A stretch of DNA of 37,368 nt from CAMBDR01 sp046597185 (GCA_046597185.1 JBKJLF010000076.1:1-37368), one strand, 5' to 3'. Shown: positions 1 to 8,521, counted from the first letter of the stretch. The notes: generated from the sequence alone by a model not told the origin. Program-made: numbers and translations.

Positions 1-326
1 GATGACGAACCACCTAATACTTTGCCGCGTGGGTAGATCAGGCTGCGCCCATTCAAGCCGGGGTCGGGCCTGGTGCGGTACAGCCAATCGGTACGCGGGT
101 TGTTGATGCAGTACAGGTAGCCAACCGGAATATGAATCCAGACATAATCATCCTTGCCACCTGCTTCCAGCAATAAAACGTCGATGTCCGGGTTTTGCGT
201 CAGGCGGTTGGCCAGCACACAGCCGGCGGTGCCTGCGCCGACGATGATGTAATCGTAGCTGCCGGCATCGGTGGCTGCAAGGTGATCAGGCGCGGTGGGG
301 GTGGCGCTGGCGGTAGGGTTGTTCAA
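1..326 (-). CDS. GMC family FAD oxidoreductase, N-terminal part
   Basis: Partial gene running off the left edge; only the first 108 or so codons are present. The visible protein has the GMC (glucose-methanol-choline) N-terminus: an FAD-binding segment reading DYIIVGAGTAGCVLANRL at about residues 25-42, an acidic end of strand 2 (LLLEAGG), and the first GMC signature reading YPRGKVLGGSS at the window edge. Choline dehydrogenase and alcohol dehydrogenases belong to this family; the substrate cannot be told from this part. No ATG lies in frame upstream of the FAD motif. A TTG at 326 has a GGAG six bases upstream and is my chosen start, leaving a Thr/Ala/Pro-rich tail of about 22 residues before the Rossmann fold. 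The family is clear, the substrate is not. Confidence 0.85.
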   Translation of the reverse strand, partial: MNNPTASATPTAPDHLAATDAGSYDYIIVGAGTAGCVLANRLTQNPDIDVLLLEAGGKDDYVWIHIPVGYLYCINNPRTDWLYRTRPDPGLNGRSLIYPRGKVLGGSS

Positions 327-424
327 GCTTGGCTCCAGGCAAAGAGAGCAGTATAACCCGGCCCGTGCCGCCATTGTGTGCGCTTCATGCTGGCAGCACA
401 GGAAGATTGTTATGCCGGGCTACC

Positions 425-1546
425 TTAAAACCCGTCAAATTCATAAAGGGCTTTGGGCGGCAGGCGGTACGATTTAAGAAAAGCCTTTAAATTTTTGATT
501 TCTTCAAAACTGTTTAAATCGTGTTCCAGCATTTGGCTGGCAGATTGCAGGCCGCTGATTTCCTGGTCCAGCTCTTCCAGTAACGCCTCTGGATAAAGTG
601 GCCCATCGTCCAGGTTCGGGTATTGCATGTGAATACGAAATTCGGTTCCGGCGATTTCCATTTCCAGCTCTTGGGCTTGCTCGCGCAAAATCTGGTTATA
701 GTGCTTTAATTTTTCTTCGCTGATGGCGGCAATGGCGTGCTGGTCGATTTGTTCTATCTCCAGTTGCAGCTCCAGCAGGGCCAATAAATCTTGCTTGTCG
801 TAGGCGACATTCACGCGTTGCATTAAATCGGTTTTGCGTTGGCGTTCGGCTTCATCGGGTTCACGATCGGGGTGTAATTCGCTGGCAAGCTTGCGATACA
901 CTTCCCGAATCGATTGACTGACTTTTTTCGCATCTTCGGCCAGTTTTTCTTCCTTGGCCAATTGCTTGGCGCTTTTTTTCTTGTTGGCAGATTTGGCAGC
1001 GTTGAGCTCTTGCGCCGCTTCATGCAGGCCCTTGGCTTCTTGCGCTTTTTCTGCCATCAACCGCATGACCGATTCCGGGTCGCGTAAATCGAGATCCTCT
1101 TCTATCGGCATACCCAGCATATCTTCCAGCATGTTTTTCAACATGGCTTTGCCTTCTTCTTCCTGCTCATCGAAGCCAACCTCGTTATGCCGATCAAAAA
1201 TCTCGCGCACTTCAGGTATGGATTCCCGCCCCAACAGGTCGGCGCTGATGCTGCAAATCAGGTCAGCCAGTTTTAACCGTTCTGTGTTGCTGAGCTTTTT
1301 TTCGCCATAGGCTTTATCCATGAATATCACCAGCTTGGTGCGCAATTGATCAAAAGCTTGCATCGCCGGTTGATAGTGGCTGGCATGCTTTTGCTGATAC
1401 AGCGGCATGACTTGATGTAGTGTTTGCAGATGCTGGCGTTGCTGTTCAATTTGCTTGATCAGCTTGTTAAATAATTTTTGGCCCTTGGTAATGCCTGTGG
1501 CACTTGATTTGGCGCGAATGCTGATGGCGGTTTTAGGTGGTTTCAT
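425..1546 (-). CDS. J-domain (DnaJ-like) protein
   Basis: A 373-residue soluble protein with a J domain in the middle rather than at the N-terminus. The HPD tripeptide needed to stimulate DnaK/Hsp70 ATPase is at residues 225-227 (LHPDRE), between helices reading SIREVYRKLASE and RVNVAYDKQDLLALLEL. A lysine/alanine-rich, probably coiled-coil stretch (residues about 180-210) precedes it, and a charged helical C-terminus follows. The likely role is a DnaK co-chaperone of the type annotated as molecular chaperone DnaJ in betaproteobacteria; the client is unknown. The ATG at 1546 is preferred over a TTG two codons upstream. No strong ribosome binding site precedes either. It stands alone on the minus strand. 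Confidence 0.8.
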   Translation of the reverse strand: MKPPKTAISIRAKSSATGITKGQKLFNKLIKQIEQQRQHLQTLHQVMPLYQQKHASHYQPAMQAFDQLRTKLVIFMDKAYGEKKLSNTERLKLADLICSISADLLGRESIPEVREIFDRHNEVGFDEQEEEGKAMLKNMLEDMLGMPIEEDLDLRDPESVMRLMAEKAQEAKGLHEAAQELNAAKSANKKKSAKQLAKEEKLAEDAKKVSQSIREVYRKLASELHPDREPDEAERQRKTDLMQRVNVAYDKQDLLALLELQLEIEQIDQHAIAAISEEKLKHYNQILREQAQELEMEIAGTEFRIHMQYPNLDDGPLYPEALLEELDQEISGLQSASQMLEHDLNSFEEIKNLKAFLKSYRLPPKALYEFDGF

Positions 1547-1623
1547 AATCAATGGTGGTACAAAGCAAGGTGAAAGAATGCATCATTATAGATGATATGA
1601 TTGGCTAGCCAAACTGCCCGCCC

Positions 1624-1662
1624 AAAAAAAACTGATCCGAAAACGCGCCCGTTTTGGATCAG
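1624..1662 (-). terminator. intrinsic terminator reading leftward
   Basis: Arms CTGATCC (1632-1638) and GGATCAG (1656-1662), continued by AAAACG and CGTTTT after a one-base bulge, close on a four-base loop. On the minus strand the stem is followed directly by eight T residues (1631-1624). There is no T-run on the plus side, so it acts only on leftward transcripts. The J-domain gene is downstream of it, so it must stop something started between about 1663 and 1964. Confidence 0.65.
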
Positions 1663-1846
1663 AATAAGAGGAATACGCTCATGGGCAGCAAAGGGTTAGC
1701 TTTACAGCCCGATTTAACCCAGTTTGGCACAGTCGTGTGACGGCAATTCTTTCAAAGGCAAATTGTTACGGTAACATTTGCGAATTTTATGCAAAAATAC
1801 GACAGTCTCGTATGCTAATTTACCTTGACTCATGCCTCACCGTATA

Positions 1847-1890
1847 TTGCGCAATTGTTGCGCAATTGTTGCGCAATTGTTGGAAAATTG
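1847..1890. promoter_or_regulatory. tandem 11-bp operator-like repeats
   Basis: TTGCGCAATTG occurs three times head to tail without gaps (1847-1857, 1858-1868, 1869-1879), followed by a degenerate fourth unit TTGGAAAATTG (1880-1890). Each unit contains the palindrome TTGCGCAA. The 11-bp period is one helical turn, so a bound protein would sit on one face of the DNA. It lies 75-118 bp before the glutamine synthetase start. The regulator is unknown; a polyamine- or nitrogen-responsive repressor would fit. Confidence 0.5.
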
Positions 1891-1964
1891 TCTATCACGC
1901 AAAGAATAATTGCGCATGCTTTGTGCAATAATAGCCAACCTCCCCCTCATCCGAATGGTTTGTT

Positions 1965-3299
1965 ATGACGCCTGCTGACCTGCAAAATTTTTTCGCGCAA
2001 CACCCGGTGCGTGATGTTGAATGCCTGTTCCCCGACCTTTCTGGCTATCCGCGCGGCAAATTGATGCCCGCCAAAAGCTTCGCCCAAGGCAGTGAATTGC
2101 GGATTTCGCAGGCGATTTCAATGCAGGCGATAACGGGTGAATATTCGTATCACCCGATCTTCCCTGATGCCGACCCGGATGTGGGCTTGGTGCCCGATTA
2201 CAGCACCCTGAAAATGGTGCCCTGGAGTAGTGTGCCACGCGCCATGGCCATTCATGATTGCGTTGAACTTGGCGGCACCTTATGTCAGTTTGCCTCGCGT
2301 TCAATCTTAAAACAGGTGTTGGCCCGTTATGCGGCGGTGGGCCTTCAGCCCGTGGTTGCGCCCGAAATTGAGTTTTATCTGACCGCGCCCAATCTCAACC
2401 CGGCGCTACCCTTGTCTGCACCGGTTTCCCGGTTTGGTCGGGCGGAAGTGGGGCAATCGGCGTTCAGTATGAATATGCTCAATGAACTGGCCCCATTTTG
2501 GGATGAATTTCATGCCGCCGTGGATGCCTTGGGTATTCGCTCCGACACCTGGATTCATGAAATGGGCTTGTCGCAATATGAAATTAATTTACTGCATGGT
2601 GATCCGCTTAATCTGGCTGATCAAGCGTTTTTGTTCAAATATGCGGCCAAAGAAATTGCCATTAAACATGGGATGAATGCCGTGTTTATGGCCAAGCCCA
2701 TGGCTGGCCAGGCGGGTAGCTCCATGCATTTACACCAAAGCATCCTGGATGCCCAGGGCCAGAATATTTTCTGCAATCAGGATGGTAGCGACAGCGTGCG
2801 GCTGCATCATTTTATCGCCGGCTTGCAAACTCATTTGCCCGATATGATGTTGATTTTTGCGCCTTCGGTGAATTCATACCGCCGTTTTGTGGTCGATAGT
2901 CAGGCTCCGATCAATTTACAGTGGGGCGTGGACAATCGCACCGCCGGCTTGCGCATCCCCTTGAGTGGCCCGCTTGCGCGGCGGGTAGAAAACCGTATCG
3001 CCGGGGCTGATGCTAACCCCTACCTGGTAATTGCCGCGTCATTGGCCGCAGGCTTGGCGGGGCTGGAACAAGGCTTGCAACCCTCCCCTGCCATCGAGGG
3101 CAGCGCCTATGCATGCAGCCACGACCTGGCCCGCACCTTTTTTCTGGCCTATACCGGCATGCTGAACAGCCAATCGGCACGGCAATTGTTGGGCGAGCAG
3201 TTTGTGACCGCGTTTTGCGCCGTCAAGGAGTTGGAATACCAAAGCTATTTACATGAAATCAGCGCCTGGGAAAGGCGCTTTTTAGCCGCGCAATCGTGA
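1965..3299 (+). CDS. glutamine synthetase family protein, probable glutamate-polyamine ligase (PuuA-like)
   Basis: A 444-residue member of the glutamine synthetase superfamily. Visible family marks are the N-terminal beta-grasp region, a metal-binding strand with EIEFYL, the catalytic-core segment around MAGQAGSSMHLHQS, and the substrate/ATP segment NRTAGLRIP followed by RVENRIAGADANPYL. The length and the MHLHQS/ANPYL pattern match PuuA/GlnA3-type gamma-glutamyl-polyamine ligases better than GlnA, and the adenylylation region typical of GlnA is not evident. PuuA joins glutamate to putrescine with ATP as the first step of putrescine breakdown. The next gene, convergent on the other strand 19 bp away, makes homospermidine from putrescine, which supports a polyamine substrate. 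The repeat array upstream probably controls it. Which amine is used is inference. Confidence 0.82.
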   Translation: MTPADLQNFFAQHPVRDVECLFPDLSGYPRGKLMPAKSFAQGSELRISQAISMQAITGEYSYHPIFPDADPDVGLVPDYSTLKMVPWSSVPRAMAIHDCVELGGTLCQFASRSILKQVLARYAAVGLQPVVAPEIEFYLTAPNLNPALPLSAPVSRFGRAEVGQSAFSMNMLNELAPFWDEFHAAVDALGIRSDTWIHEMGLSQYEINLLHGDPLNLADQAFLFKYAAKEIAIKHGMNAVFMAKPMAGQAGSSMHLHQSILDAQGQNIFCNQDGSDSVRLHHFIAGLQTHLPDMMLIFAPSVNSYRRFVVDSQAPINLQWGVDNRTAGLRIPLSGPLARRVENRIAGADANPYLVIAASLAAGLAGLEQGLQPSPAIEGSAYACSHDLARTFFLAYTGMLNSQSARQLLGEQFVTAFCAVKELEYQSYLHEISAWERRFLAAQS

Positions 3300-3318
3300 A
3301 ACCCCGCTGAAACCCCGC

Positions 3319-4725
3319 TCATGCCATCGGGTGCCCGGAAAACAGCTTTTGCTGCGTGATGACATGGCCCGGCTCTGGTGTATGGTGTACCCGAAAACTG
3401 GCAAATTGTAAATCCGGGCCAGGTCGCCAATCGGTTTGTTCATACAACATTGGCCCCCAATAGGGGGCGACGGCTTGGTACATGGCGTGGTGATCCAAAT
3501 CTTCCGATTCGATGATGCCCAGATTCGGGTGGCTGGCAACCCATTTCATGGCCCCGACGATGCTGGCGACCACTTGTAAGCTGGTGGCATTATTATACGG
3601 TGCGATGGCACGGGTGCGCCCGATCGATAAATTTGAGCCGAACCAAACCGACGGGTAAGTGTCACTGAGTAAAAACACGCCCAGTTCATCCATGCCGCTG
3701 ATCACATCATCTTTGGCCACCCGCCGGGCGCGGACTTGTTCGTCGCTGCCATTGGCAATTAACTTCATGGCATTCACGGTTTCATCACAAGGGCGATAGG
3801 CGTAATACACCGTGGGGCGATATTGGGCCTGGCCAGGCTCGCCCACGGTTAAAAAGTCGGCAATGGAAATAGCCTCGTTGTGGGTGATTAAAAAGCCTTC
3901 AAATTCGAGCCGATTCGGGCTCCAGGAGCGCACCGCCAGATTCGCGCCGGGGCGGTTAAACATTAGCGCTGCCTGGCAGCCATGGGTATGCGTGCTTGCG
4001 CCCTCCGGGAGTAGGCGTTCATGCGTGCCCCAGCCTGCTTCTGCCGATTGTAGCGCCTCGGTAATCAAGCCATCCACCGACCAGGTATTGACGAACTCGC
4101 CCGGTTCGGCGCGCAAACTGGAAACCTGGGTATCGCATTCTGAAATTTGAATTACGCGCACCCCAAGGCGTTGCGCAAGTTTGCCCCAATCAGCCGCTTC
4201 CATGGTGGCTGGCAAGCTATCCGGGATATGGGTTTGCGCCATTTTTTCGAGCGCGCATTTGACCAAAACCGAGACAAAGCCGGGGTTAGCGCCTTGTGCA
4301 ATCACCGCGGTGCTGCGGCCTTGGCATTGCTTGGCATAGGCCAACACTTGTTCGCGCAATTCATAATTACTGGTCATGAAAGCATCGGCCTCGCTATGAT
4401 AAGCCCAAGGCTCGATACCTGCATCAAAATAAAATGCTTGATGCGCTTGCGCCAGACTGATTAAATCGATGCTGGAAACTTCGACCGCAAGATTGAGTAA
4501 ATAACTGCCCTCACTCAAAAAAGGGGCCAAGGCGCTGTGGTAATTGTCTTGATCAATCGCCAGTAAATGAAATTCCACCTGCATTTCTTTTGCCACGCGC
4601 AGGCGTTGAGCACAGCTTTCACGATCAAAGGCAAGCACGACATAATCAGGAAATTCCTTTTTTAACAGCGGTTGAATTGCTTGGCCCAGATTGCCAAAGC
4701 CTACGATAACGATGCGTTTTGTCAT
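3319..4725 (-). CDS. hss: homospermidine synthase
   Basis: A 468-residue protein that matches bacterial homospermidine synthase along its length. This NAD-dependent enzyme condenses two putrescine molecules (or putrescine and spermidine) to sym-homospermidine in the cytoplasm. An N-terminal Rossmann fold starts with IVIVGFGNLGQ at residues 5-15. Further family segments are NLAVEVSSIDLI, FDAGIEPWAY, QGANPGFVS and the conserved core LLPEGASTHTHGCQAAL. Length is as expected for the family (about 470-480). ATG at 4725 has a GAGGG box at normal distance. Homospermidine replaces spermidine as a main polyamine in several proteobacteria. The convergent gene is probably a polyamine ligase. Confidence 0.93.
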   Translation of the reverse strand: MTKRIVIVGFGNLGQAIQPLLKKEFPDYVVLAFDRESCAQRLRVAKEMQVEFHLLAIDQDNYHSALAPFLSEGSYLLNLAVEVSSIDLISLAQAHQAFYFDAGIEPWAYHSEADAFMTSNYELREQVLAYAKQCQGRSTAVIAQGANPGFVSVLVKCALEKMAQTHIPDSLPATMEAADWGKLAQRLGVRVIQISECDTQVSSLRAEPGEFVNTWSVDGLITEALQSAEAGWGTHERLLPEGASTHTHGCQAALMFNRPGANLAVRSWSPNRLEFEGFLITHNEAISIADFLTVGEPGQAQYRPTVYYAYRPCDETVNAMKLIANGSDEQVRARRVAKDDVISGMDELGVFLLSDTYPSVWFGSNLSIGRTRAIAPYNNATSLQVVASIVGAMKWVASHPNLGIIESEDLDHHAMYQAVAPYWGPMLYEQTDWRPGPDLQFASFRVHHTPEPGHVITQQKLFSGHPMA

Positions 4726-5223
4726 ATGACCCTCGTTGCCATTGTTGTAGCATGGTAAGTAGTGACAGGGGTTCCCATGCCAATATAAAGGGTTTATTGT
4801 ACATCAGCATTTTATGAGTTGGATTGGGAATGAATCGGCAATGAATTCTGGCGGTTCGATTGATGTAAATTCGGTACAGCATGGGGTTTGTGCGGCTTTT
4901 GTATGGGCAGAAAGTGGGATTACCAGGTTTGATTCGGGAAAAATTTGACTCTGACCCCAATTTAGCGAGTGTGGACGATTTTTTTTGAGGTTTTCAATTT
5001 GCTATGGCCCTAATTATTTCTGTGAAAATCAGGATTGTAGATCAGGACGGTTTGCTCTGTCCCTAAATCAGGATCATTGAGGTGATGTTGGCGGATTGTT
5101 TCATCATTCCCTCGTCCACTTGCTACCATTATCGGGTATACTTGCCTTTGATTTGACAATGCCAATAACCCAGTCCAATCGAACCCTACCTCCGTCAGTA
5201 CTTGAAGAAAAAGGAAACCACCT
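4726..5223. other. gene-free stretch with a repeat copy
   Basis: No supported gene. It carries one copy of a 20-bp direct repeat (4942-4961) and some stutters such as ATCAGGA and ATCAGGACGG between 5030 and 5075. The last 15 bases hold an AAGGAAA-type ribosome binding site for the ATG at 5224. Confidence 0.5.
4942..4961. repeat. 20-bp direct repeat, left copy
   Basis: The sequence AATTTGACTCTGACCCCAAT is found here and again, identical and in the same orientation, at 5799-5818. The two copies bracket a segment of about 840 bp that contains only the broken gene at 5224-5754. Motifs of this kind (GGGGTCAGAGTC on the other strand) are scattered in many proteobacterial genomes near REP-associated transposases; that link is from memory. 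Confidence 0.7.
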
Positions 5224-5754
5224 ATGTCTGAAACTACACGCACTACTTGAGATTTTCTGCCTGACACCTATTGGTACGTCACCCACCCCGACCTGCCCGC
5301 CTTGCAATTCTCTTCCGACAGCAATGTGCTCACATGGGAAGGTGACCAAACCGTATGGCATATTTCCGGCTATAAAAATGGCTATTTCTGGGGCGTTGCC
5401 TCTACCCTCACCTTTGACCAGGGGGACGCCAACCGTCGCCACACCAGATCGCCAGGGCAATCATCCATGGTCGGCACGGTGACCGCTGGTGGCCAGGTGC
5501 AAATCAGTTTTTTCCGCAACAGCCGCCAGGGCGACAGCGTAACCACCGGCTTTGGCCAGATGACGCAGCTTGGTGGGCAATGGGCGTTTCAAATGCAAAT
5601 GAATACGCCAGCGGGCAATAATCAATTATTTCACTGGGCCAATATGATGCAAACCAAGCCAGGCGAAGCAGGATGGGATAAATTGCCGGGCGTGGATTAC
5701 TCGGTGCCAGCAATGTTGGAAGGCGCAAGTTACCCGCAATTTGCCAATGCCTGA
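5224..5754 (+). pseudogene. hypothetical protein gene with a TGA stop at codon 9
   Basis: ATG at 5224 has a good AAGGAAA ribosome binding site, but the ninth codon (5248-5250) is TGA. The same frame then stays open to 5754 with a coding-like sequence of about 167 residues beginning DFLPDTYWYVTHPDLPAL. It is rich in Trp, Gly and Gln and alternates polar and hydrophobic residues, as in a small beta-barrel; no signal peptide or membrane segment. A TTG at 5302 could in theory restart translation but has no ribosome binding site. I do not recognise the family. The gene sits alone between the two copies of the 20-bp repeat, so it may have been brought in or moved with them. Nonsense decay is the simplest reading; a sequencing error is possible. 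Confidence 0.6.
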
Positions 5755-5798
5755 ACTAAAAGGGCTGCTGAGCACATCATGACACACGTCCAAGCATC

Positions 5799-5818
5799 AA
5801 TTTGACTCTGACCCCAAT
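5799..5818. repeat. 20-bp direct repeat, right copy
   Basis: Identical to 4942-4961 over 20 bases; flanking bases differ on both sides (TTAGCG after the left copy, AAAAAA after this one). It ends about 75 bp before the start of the radical SAM gene. Confidence 0.7.
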
Positions 5819-5891
5819 AAAAAAGTATTCAAGCACAAACCGCAATAGCCGCGTAAAATACGGCTCTTTTCCCGATTTTAGCGCCATCATC

Positions 5892-7397
5892 ATGACCATT
5901 GTTCTCTCCACCCTCAATGCCCGTTACGCCCACGCATCGCTCGGTTTGCGCTATTTGCTGGCCAATATGGGCAATTTGCAGGCGCAAACCCGGCTGGAGG
6001 AATTTGTTATCGGCACCAAAACTACCGAGCTGGCCGAACGGCTGCTGGCGCATCAGCCGCGCATCATCGGTTTTGGCGTCTACATCTGGAACGTGGAAGA
6101 AACCACCAAGCTGGTGGCGATGTTAAAGCGGATTGCGCCCAAGGTGATTATCGTGCTGGGTGGCCCGGAAGTGTCGTATGAATCGAACGAGCAGGCGATT
6201 GTGCAATTGGCCGATTATTTGATCACTGGCTGGGGCGATCTGACCTTCGCCGCGCTGTGCCAGCAAATTTTGCATGGCCCCAAACCGCTGATGAAAACCC
6301 ATGTTGGCCTGCAGCCGCCGATGGCGGAGATTCAATTACCCTATCATTTGTATTCCGATACCGATATCGCCCAGCGCACGCTGTATGTGGAAGCCTCGCG
6401 CGGTTGCCCCTTTAAATGTGAATTTTGTCTGTCTTCACTTGACAAAACCGCCTGGCCGTTTGAATTGACGCGCTTTTTGGGCGAGCTGGAAAATTTATAT
6501 CAGCGCGGTGCGCGCTTGTTCAAGTTTGTCGATCGTACCTTCAATCTGAATATCAAAACCAGTTTGAAGATCATGCAATTTTTCCTCGACAAGCTGGCCG
6601 CCAACCCGAATGATCCGGTCTATGCCCACTTTGAGCTAGTGCCGGACCATTTGCCCGATGCGCTGAAAGACTCGATCCGGCAATTTCCTCCCGGTGCCTT
6701 GCAGTTTGAAATCGGCATCCAAAGCTTTAACCCGCAAGTGCAAGCACTGGTCAGCCGCAAGCAAGACAATCAAAAAGCGGCAGAAAACATCGCCTGGCTG
6801 AGTCAACATTCAGAGGCGCACATGCATGTGGATTTAATCGCCGGGCTACCGGGCGAAGATATCGCCAGCTTTGCCGCAGGTTTTGACAAGCTGGTGGCCC
6901 TGCAGCCGGATGAAATCCAGTTTGGTATTTTGAAGCGCTTGCGCGGCACACCCATTATTCGCCATACCGGGCCTTACGATCTGATATTTGACCCCGCCCC
7001 GCCCTACACCATTTTGGCCACCGACCGCATCAGTTTCAGCGATATGCAGCGCCTGGTGCGCTTTGCGCGCTATTGGGATTTGGTGGCCAATTCCGGCCGC
7101 TTCCAACAATGCTTGCCATTGATTTTGGCCGATCAACCGTTTCAGCGCTTTATGGATTTTTCTGATTGGCTGTATAGTAAAACCGACGCCACCCACCGCA
7201 TTGCGCTGGATCGTTTGGCGGGGCTGGTGGGGCAATGGTTGCAGTTGCAAGGGGAAGCGGCCAGCACCGTCACGCGCATGCTGGCCAAGGATTATGCCGG
7301 GCGGCATGGGGCCAAGGAAAGTACGGCCGCGAAGGATGCTGCGCCCGCTGCCTTGCAGCAAGGTCATACGCGCCAGGTGCGTCATTTGGCGGCTTAG
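5892..7397 (+). CDS. B12-binding domain radical SAM protein
   Basis: A 501-residue enzyme with an N-terminal cobalamin-binding Rossmann-like domain (residues 1-135; GFGVYIWN and LGGPEVSYE are typical) and a radical SAM core. The [4Fe-4S] cluster cysteines are C172, C176 and C179 in RGCPFKCEFC, and the GIQSFNPQV and DLIAGLPGED segments are the glycine-rich and SAM-contact parts of the barrel. A C-terminal DUF4080-type extension follows. Proteins of this class use SAM and cobalamin for methyl transfer or rearrangements; the substrate is unknown. The ATG at 5892 is chosen because homologous sequence begins MTIVLSTLNARY; the frame is open further upstream but lacks a motif. Stands alone. Confidence 0.88.
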   Translation: MTIVLSTLNARYAHASLGLRYLLANMGNLQAQTRLEEFVIGTKTTELAERLLAHQPRIIGFGVYIWNVEETTKLVAMLKRIAPKVIIVLGGPEVSYESNEQAIVQLADYLITGWGDLTFAALCQQILHGPKPLMKTHVGLQPPMAEIQLPYHLYSDTDIAQRTLYVEASRGCPFKCEFCLSSLDKTAWPFELTRFLGELENLYQRGARLFKFVDRTFNLNIKTSLKIMQFFLDKLAANPNDPVYAHFELVPDHLPDALKDSIRQFPPGALQFEIGIQSFNPQVQALVSRKQDNQKAAENIAWLSQHSEAHMHVDLIAGLPGEDIASFAAGFDKLVALQPDEIQFGILKRLRGTPIIRHTGPYDLIFDPAPPYTILATDRISFSDMQRLVRFARYWDLVANSGRFQQCLPLILADQPFQRFMDFSDWLYSKTDATHRIALDRLAGLVGQWLQLQGEAASTVTRMLAKDYAGRHGAKESTAAKDAAPAALQQGHTRQVRHLAA

Positions 7398-7747
7398 TAT
7401 GTTTAACAGTGCGCAATACCAAAGCATGGGGCAAAACCCGCTGTGTGATTTTCAGATTTGCAGTGCCGATTGCAGTTGGCAAAGCAAAGACAGGCAGCTT
7501 GACCTTGCCAATGTGCAGCACGCATGGGCCGAAGCGAAACGGATGATAGACGGACCGGGCGTTATGCGCCGTTTGTGATGTTAGAAAAGTGCGGTAGTTT
7601 GCCGTTATGATCCTCACTAACAAATTATAATTCAGCAATTTGCCGTTCTTCGTGGCAATTTTTTTGTCCCGAATTTTTTTGCATCATTATATTAGCCCGG
7701 AATGATCGATTCCGGGCCGTCTGAACACGACCTTTTTCCGTTACCCA
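7398..7747. other. intergenic region with a dispersed repeat
   Basis: A reading frame from ATG 7399 to 7578 (59 codons) has no ribosome binding site or recognisable family and is not called. The region then contains the 61-bp repeat (7588-7648) and an AT-rich stretch with two T-runs (7661-7680) that may terminate transcripts from either side. Confidence 0.45.
7588..7648 (+). repeat. 61-bp dispersed repeat, copy A
   Basis: Begins AGTGCGGTAGTTTGCCGTTA and is matched in inverted orientation by 24844-24904: 55 of 61 positions identical, no gaps. It holds two copies of TTTGCCGTT and an internal inverted repeat (CAAATT with AATTTG). Equal length and lack of gaps suggest a defined element rather than chance. 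Confidence 0.75.
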
Positions 7748-8521
7748 TCACTTTTCCGCAAACGCCCGCTCAATCACAAAATCACCCGGCGTCGAAGTAT
7801 TGCCCTCTTTAAAGCCGCGCTCTTCCAGAATGTGCTTGAGGTCGCGCAGCATTTCGGCGCTGCCGCAGATCATGACCCGATCATGCGCCGGATCGAACGG
7901 CGGTATGCCTAAATCTTCGAAAAGCTTGCCACTGACGATCAAATCGGTAACCCGCCCGGTGTTGCGGTAAGATTCGCGCGTCACCGTCGGGTAATAGCGC
8001 AACTTGCTGGTCACCAAATCACCCAGGTATTCATGGTTGGGTAAATGTTCCACCAACAAATCATGATAAGCCAATTCATCCACCTGGCGCACCCCATGCA
8101 CCAGAATCAACTGATCAAATTTTTCATAGATTTCCGGATCACGCACAATGCTCATGAACGGGGCCAGGCCCGTACCGGTCGAGAGCATGTACAAGTGCTT
8201 GCCCGGCAATAAATAATCCGCTACCAGGGTGCCGGTTGGTTTGCGCCCGACAATGATGGTATCGCCAACCTGAATATCCTTGAGGCGCGAGGTGAGCGGG
8301 CCGCCATCCACCTTAATGCTGAGGAATTCGAGGTGATCTTCGTAGTTGGCGCTGGCAATGCTGTAGGCGCGCAACAAGGGCTTACCATTCACCCGCAAAC
8401 CGATCATGGTGAAGTGACCATTGCTAAAGCGTAGCGCCGGATCGCGCGTGGTGGTGAAGGAAAACAACCGATCAGTCCAATGGTGTACGCTTAGCACTTT
8501 TTCTTCGTTCAATGTACTCAT
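7748..8521 (-). CDS. fpr: ferredoxin--NADP reductase
   Basis: A 257-residue FAD flavoprotein of the bacterial FPR subclass. It moves electrons between NADPH and ferredoxin or flavodoxin, serving oxidative-stress defence and Fe-S enzymes. The FAD-binding domain has the RAYSIAS motif (residues about 51-57) and the NADP domain has LSTGTGLAPF near residue 114, VHGVRQVDELAY, and CGSAEMLRDL. The C-terminus ends FVIERAFAEK, as in the Azotobacter/Pseudomonas-type enzymes that finish in an aromatic-poor, extended tail. Length is standard. ATG at 8521. It is divergent from the S9 peptidase gene with 218 bp between them. Confidence 0.93.
   Translation of the reverse strand: MSTLNEEKVLSVHHWTDRLFSFTTTRDPALRFSNGHFTMIGLRVNGKPLLRAYSIASANYEDHLEFLSIKVDGGPLTSRLKDIQVGDTIIVGRKPTGTLVADYLLPGKHLYMLSTGTGLAPFMSIVRDPEIYEKFDQLILVHGVRQVDELAYHDLLVEHLPNHEYLGDLVTSKLRYYPTVTRESYRNTGRVTDLIVSGKLFEDLGIPPFDPAHDRVMICGSAEMLRDLKHILEERGFKEGNTSTPGDFVIERAFAEK

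Larger units (their letters stand above)
1547..1964. other. intergenic region between J-domain gene and glutamine synthetase
   Basis: No convincing gene. The divergent start regions of the flanking genes are separated by a minus-strand intrinsic terminator (1624-1662) and an 11-bp repeat array (1847-1890), listed separately. A further imperfect inverted repeat related to the array (ATTGCGCA with TGTGCAAT) lies at about 1909-1930, close to the glutamine synthetase start, so the region probably carries the operator of that gene. Confidence 0.6.

Noticed and set aside
1847..1890. CRISPR array
   Set aside because: Units are 11 bp and contiguous, without spacers.
5248..5250. TGA codon as a selenocysteine site, tempting because a selenate-type transporter lies nearby
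   Set aside because: No hairpin of SECIS type was apparent directly after it, the context is not that of a known selenoprotein, and the other broken gene uses TAA, so plain nonsense mutation is simpler.
7399..7578. 59-codon frame after the radical SAM gene
   Set aside because: No ribosome binding site, one base after the preceding stop, no recognisable product.
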